Source of the DNA: Globisporangium splendens
Taxonomy: Eukaryota; Oomycota; Peronosporomycetes; Pythiales; Pythiaceae
Assembly (NCBI GenBank): GCA_006386115.1
Contig: VFIW01000023.1
Span: 248,001-312,000, forward strand
DNA: 64,000 nt
Direction: 5' to 3'
The notes below the pieces were generated by a model that was given only the letters and a program-made list of their open reading frames with translations, ran no database searches and was not told the DNA's origin. A program made the position numbers and the translations under genes. The stretch's first letter is position 1; every line of letters starts with the position of its first letter. Shown here piece by piece: positions 61,171 to 64,000 of this stretch.

Positions 61171-64000
61171 ATGGGGTCGAGACAGAGGGACAACACCAGC
61201 TCTCACTATCTGCAAGTGCAGACACCGCGCCAGATCTCTGATCCACAGCAGCCAGAGAATGACGTTTCGAAGCCAGAATCCGCCACCGCAAGCTCCAAGT
61301 CCAGTGCGTCGGATCCTAACCATCCAGCTCATGGCGCCTCCTCAACTTCGCAGCTCTCCTTTTTCTCGCTTTACCGGTTCGCTACACCACGAGATTGCAT
61401 CCTGCTCGCGCTCGGTGTCATGATGGCGGTGATCAACGGCTCATTGTACCCGTGTATGGCGCTCGTCTTCGGGGATGCGATCTCTGCTTTTGCACCTTTC
61501 GACAGCACGGCCGTGAACCAATCAGCACTCGATTACTTTCTCATCGCCGTTGCACTCTTCATCACCGATTACTTGTCCGCCGTCCTCTTCGCGAACTCCG
61601 CTGAGCGTCAAATGAAGGCTCTCAGACAGCATGCGCTCAAGCATTTGCTGCACTTGGACGTCTCCTGGTACGACACTCACGACGTGATGCAGCTCCCCAG
61701 TCGCATCACGGGCGATACGATTCGCATCAAGAACGGCATGGGACAGAAACTGGGTGACTTGGTGAAGTTTACTGCTCAGTTTTTGGGTGGGTATATCATT
61801 GGTTTCGTGAAAGGATGGGATATCGCGCTCGTGATGTGTTGCATCACGCCTGTGATGGTCGGCACGATGTCCTTTATGCTCGGCTGGCTTCGACTACGTG
61901 GGCAACGATCGCAGCAATTGTATGCAGAAGCTGGCGCGATCGCCGAGGAAGCACTGGCGTCCATACGTACGATGGCGTCTTTAAATGGCGAGAAAGGCGT
62001 CCTCGCAAAATACAACGCCAAGACCGAGATCGTGGAGCGTGAAAACATCGCGTTCTTCAAAAAAGCCGCGCTCGTCAATGGTATTTTCACTGGCAGCAAT
62101 TGGCTCATGTACGCTGCGGGGCTCTGGTACGGTGGCAAGAAAGTGTACAACAACGAAGCCACACCCGGCACAGTCTTCCAAGCGTTCTTCGGCATTTTGC
62201 TCGGCTCCATGTCGCTCGGACAGATCTCACCCAATATATCGGCTGTTGCAGAAGCAAAAGGGTCGGCCGAAGCGCTCTTTGCGATCCTTGATACGAAATC
62301 CAGCATCGACGCTTCTTCGGATGCCGGAATCATCCCGAGATCCTGTACCGGCGCCATTCAAGCCGTGAACATCCATTTCGCGTACCCGAGTCGCCCTGAC
62401 GCACAGATCCTCAACAACTACAGCGTCAAGATCTCTCCTGGTCAAAAGGTGGCTTTCGTCGGGTCAAGCGGCGGCGGAAAGAGTACGCTGATCGCGCTCC
62501 TAGAACGCTTCTACGACCCAAGCAGTGGCGCTATGTACCTCGATGGACACGACGTGAAGACGCTGAATGTGAAATGGCTCCGTGCTCAGATTGGGCTCGT
62601 CTCGCAGGAGCCGGTACTATTCGCATCGAGCGTGTTCCGTAACATCGCTAGCTCTGCCCGAGGTTGCAGTGATGCCGACGCGAAAGAGCAGGACACTCGA
62701 GAGCAAGTCATCGCAGCAGCCAAGCTGGCCAACGCACACGACTTCATCATGTCGCTGCCAGAGCAATACGAGACGTTGGTCGGCGAAAAGGGGGTCTCCC
62801 TCTCCGGTGGTCAAAAGCAGCGTGTCGCTATCGCTCGCGCTCTCTTGCGGGAACCGAAGATCCTCGTGCTGGATGAAGCCACGAGCGCGCTGGATACCGA
62901 GAGTGAACGCGTCGTCCAAGCCGCGTTGAACGATCTGATGGAGAAAACCAACATGACCACTTTGGTGATCGCGCATCGACTGAGCACAATCCGCAATGCC
63001 GACAAGATTGTGGTTGTCTCGTCGGGGTCTGTGGTCGAAGAAGGCTCGCACGACGATCTGATGGCGATCCCAGACGGAATGTATCGACATCTCTACACGA
63101 CTCAGCAGCAGGAAAGCACGAAGGACGACGAAGCAAATGCTGACATTGCTGATGTGGACTCTGACGATGGCTTCACGGAGGAAGGCACAGAGCCCCAGCA
63201 ACTTGAACGTCAACCACAACTGCGGCGATCGAGTTTCCTATCGGTAACCAGCAACATCACGATGGATAACAGTGCGACAGAACCCACGACGGAATCCAAG
63301 TTCACCATACGATCACCCATGGCGCTCAGCCGTCCTGAACGCAGCTATTTCATCGCGGGGCTTCTTGGTGCAAGTCTCCATGGTCTTGCCATGCCGGCGT
63401 CGGCACTGCTCATCAGTGAGCTCTTGGCAGTCATGAATGCCAAGTACGAGGCTTTCCAAGAGACCAACGAGCGAGCGATGCTCACTGACCTGAAAGCCAA
63501 TGTGACAACGTACGGCATCTGTTATGTCGCTGGCGCTGTCGCACTGGTCTTTATCCACGGCACACAGATATATTCTTTCCGCTTCATGGCGGAAAAGCTG
63601 ACGTCGCGGCTGCGAGATATCCATTTTTCGTCCTTGCTGCGCCAAGATGTCGGCTTTTTCGATGAACCAGCAAATGCGATCGGCGCGCTGACCTCAAAGC
63701 TTGCCACAGACGCGACAAAAGTGTCGCTCATCTCCGGTGACTCCCAGGGTCGATTGTTGCAAGCACTCTCCACTTTTCTCGCCGCGGTGCTGATCTCATT
63801 CACCACCGGCAGTTGGGTGCTCACCCTGATCATGCTCGCAGTGCTTCCGTTCCTCGTCATGGGAGAAGTGATTCGTGTCAAGCAAATGCGAGGTTCCGGT
63901 GGTCTATCTGACGAGCTTGAGGAGGTCGGCTCCCACGCCTCGGAGGCTCTGTGCAACATTCGTACTGTGGCATCGCTCGGCCTCGAAGATCAACTTTGTG
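61171..64000 (+). CDS. ABC transporter subfamily B (P-glycoprotein/MDR type), 5' part, cut by window edge
   Basis: Open from ATG 61171 to the right edge, 943 codons. Residues ~1-60 are polar; TMD1 then follows and NBD1 has Walker A GSSGGGKST near residue 430, the signature LSGGQKQRVAIARA and Walker B ILVLDEATSALD. A charged linker leads into TMD2 with a second block (RLRDIHFSSLLRQDVGFFD, GALTSKLATDATKVSLISGD). NBD2 lies beyond the window. Sequence and layout match the transporter at 1-3837 closely, so the two are paralogues, facing outward from the window ends in opposite orientations. Probable ATP-driven exporter; substrate unknown. No intron in the visible part. Confidence 0.93.
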   Translation, partial: MGSRQRDNTSSHYLQVQTPRQISDPQQPENDVSKPESATASSKSSASDPNHPAHGASSTSQLSFFSLYRFATPRDCILLALGVMMAVINGSLYPCMALVFGDAISAFAPFDSTAVNQSALDYFLIAVALFITDYLSAVLFANSAERQMKALRQHALKHLLHLDVSWYDTHDVMQLPSRITGDTIRIKNGMGQKLGDLVKFTAQFLGGYIIGFVKGWDIALVMCCITPVMVGTMSFMLGWLRLRGQRSQQLYAEAGAIAEEALASIRTMASLNGEKGVLAKYNAKTEIVERENIAFFKKAALVNGIFTGSNWLMYAAGLWYGGKKVYNNEATPGTVFQAFFGILLGSMSLGQISPNISAVAEAKGSAEALFAILDTKSSIDASSDAGIIPRSCTGAIQAVNIHFAYPSRPDAQILNNYSVKISPGQKVAFVGSSGGGKSTLIALLERFYDPSSGAMYLDGHDVKTLNVKWLRAQIGLVSQEPVLFASSVFRNIASSARGCSDADAKEQDTREQVIAAAKLANAHDFIMSLPEQYETLVGEKGVSLSGGQKQRVAIARALLREPKILVLDEATSALDTESERVVQAALNDLMEKTNMTTLVIAHRLSTIRNADKIVVVSSGSVVEEGSHDDLMAIPDGMYRHLYTTQQQESTKDDEANADIADVDSDDGFTEEGTEPQQLERQPQLRRSSFLSVTSNITMDNSATEPTTESKFTIRSPMALSRPERSYFIAGLLGASLHGLAMPASALLISELLAVMNAKYEAFQETNERAMLTDLKANVTTYGICYVAGAVALVFIHGTQIYSFRFMAEKLTSRLRDIHFSSLLRQDVGFFDEPANAIGALTSKLATDATKVSLISGDSQGRLLQALSTFLAAVLISFTTGSWVLTLIMLAVLPFLVMGEVIRVKQMRGSGGLSDELEEVGSHASEALCNIRTVASLGLEDQLC

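Noticed and set aside
1..64000. CRISPR arrays, bacterial operons or prophage
   Set aside because: No spaced direct repeats; introns and gene content are eukaryotic.

Overview
The window looks like nuclear DNA of a plant-associated oomycete. It carries Crinkler (CRN) type effector genes with an LYVAK variant of the N-terminal motif. Introns are short GT-AG introns of about 75-110 nt, seen in genes for biotin synthase, eIF3i, long-form tRNase Z and a P4-ATPase. There is also a Ty3/gypsy element and several proteins I can only describe. I cannot fix the genus. Both window edges cut genes.

Left part (1-18 kb): a 3'-truncated ABCB full transporter (-), a P4-type flippase gene (-) lacking its phosphorylation loop, a broken zinc-finger-like gene (+), a SURF2 homologue (+), mitochondrial biotin synthase (-) and a START-domain protein (-). 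They are separated by gene-poor stretches of 2-3 kb.

Middle (18-41.3 kb): a FAR1/MULE-type DNA-binding protein (+) and a decayed CRN (-) lead into a large inverted duplication. Two 5,191-bp arms (22058-27248 and 36078-41268) match base for base with no net indel; paired coordinates sum to 63326. Each arm carries a FAM185A-like gene, an intact CRN, a 609-bp copied piece of the FAR1-like gene and the 5' half of a carnitine acyltransferase pseudogene. The spacer holds the rest of that pseudogene and a complete 7.6-kb gypsy element (28437-36077, minus strand). The outer end of its right LTR is exactly the inner edge of the right arm. The element also carries a plus-strand reading frame, antisense to the end of pol and the chromodomain, that encodes a coiled-coil protein.

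Right part (41.3-64 kb): compact housekeeping and unknown genes. These are eIF3i (+), an unknown helical protein (+), a long serine-rich unknown protein broken by two one-base shifts (+), a small EF-hand-like unknown (-), long-form tRNase Z (+), a WD40/coiled-coil protein (-), mitochondrial malate dehydrogenase (-), a predicted J-domain/CAP-Gly fusion (-) and a second ABCB transporter (+) cut by the right edge.

The housekeeping genes are not an operon or pathway. The accessory core of CRNs, pseudogenes and a retrotransposon inside a near-perfect palindrome fits the repeat-rich, fast-changing compartments described for oomycete genomes. The best leads are the palindrome with its LTR-anchored edge, the antisense coiled-coil ORF, the J-domain/CAP-Gly architecture and the flippase without its catalytic aspartate.
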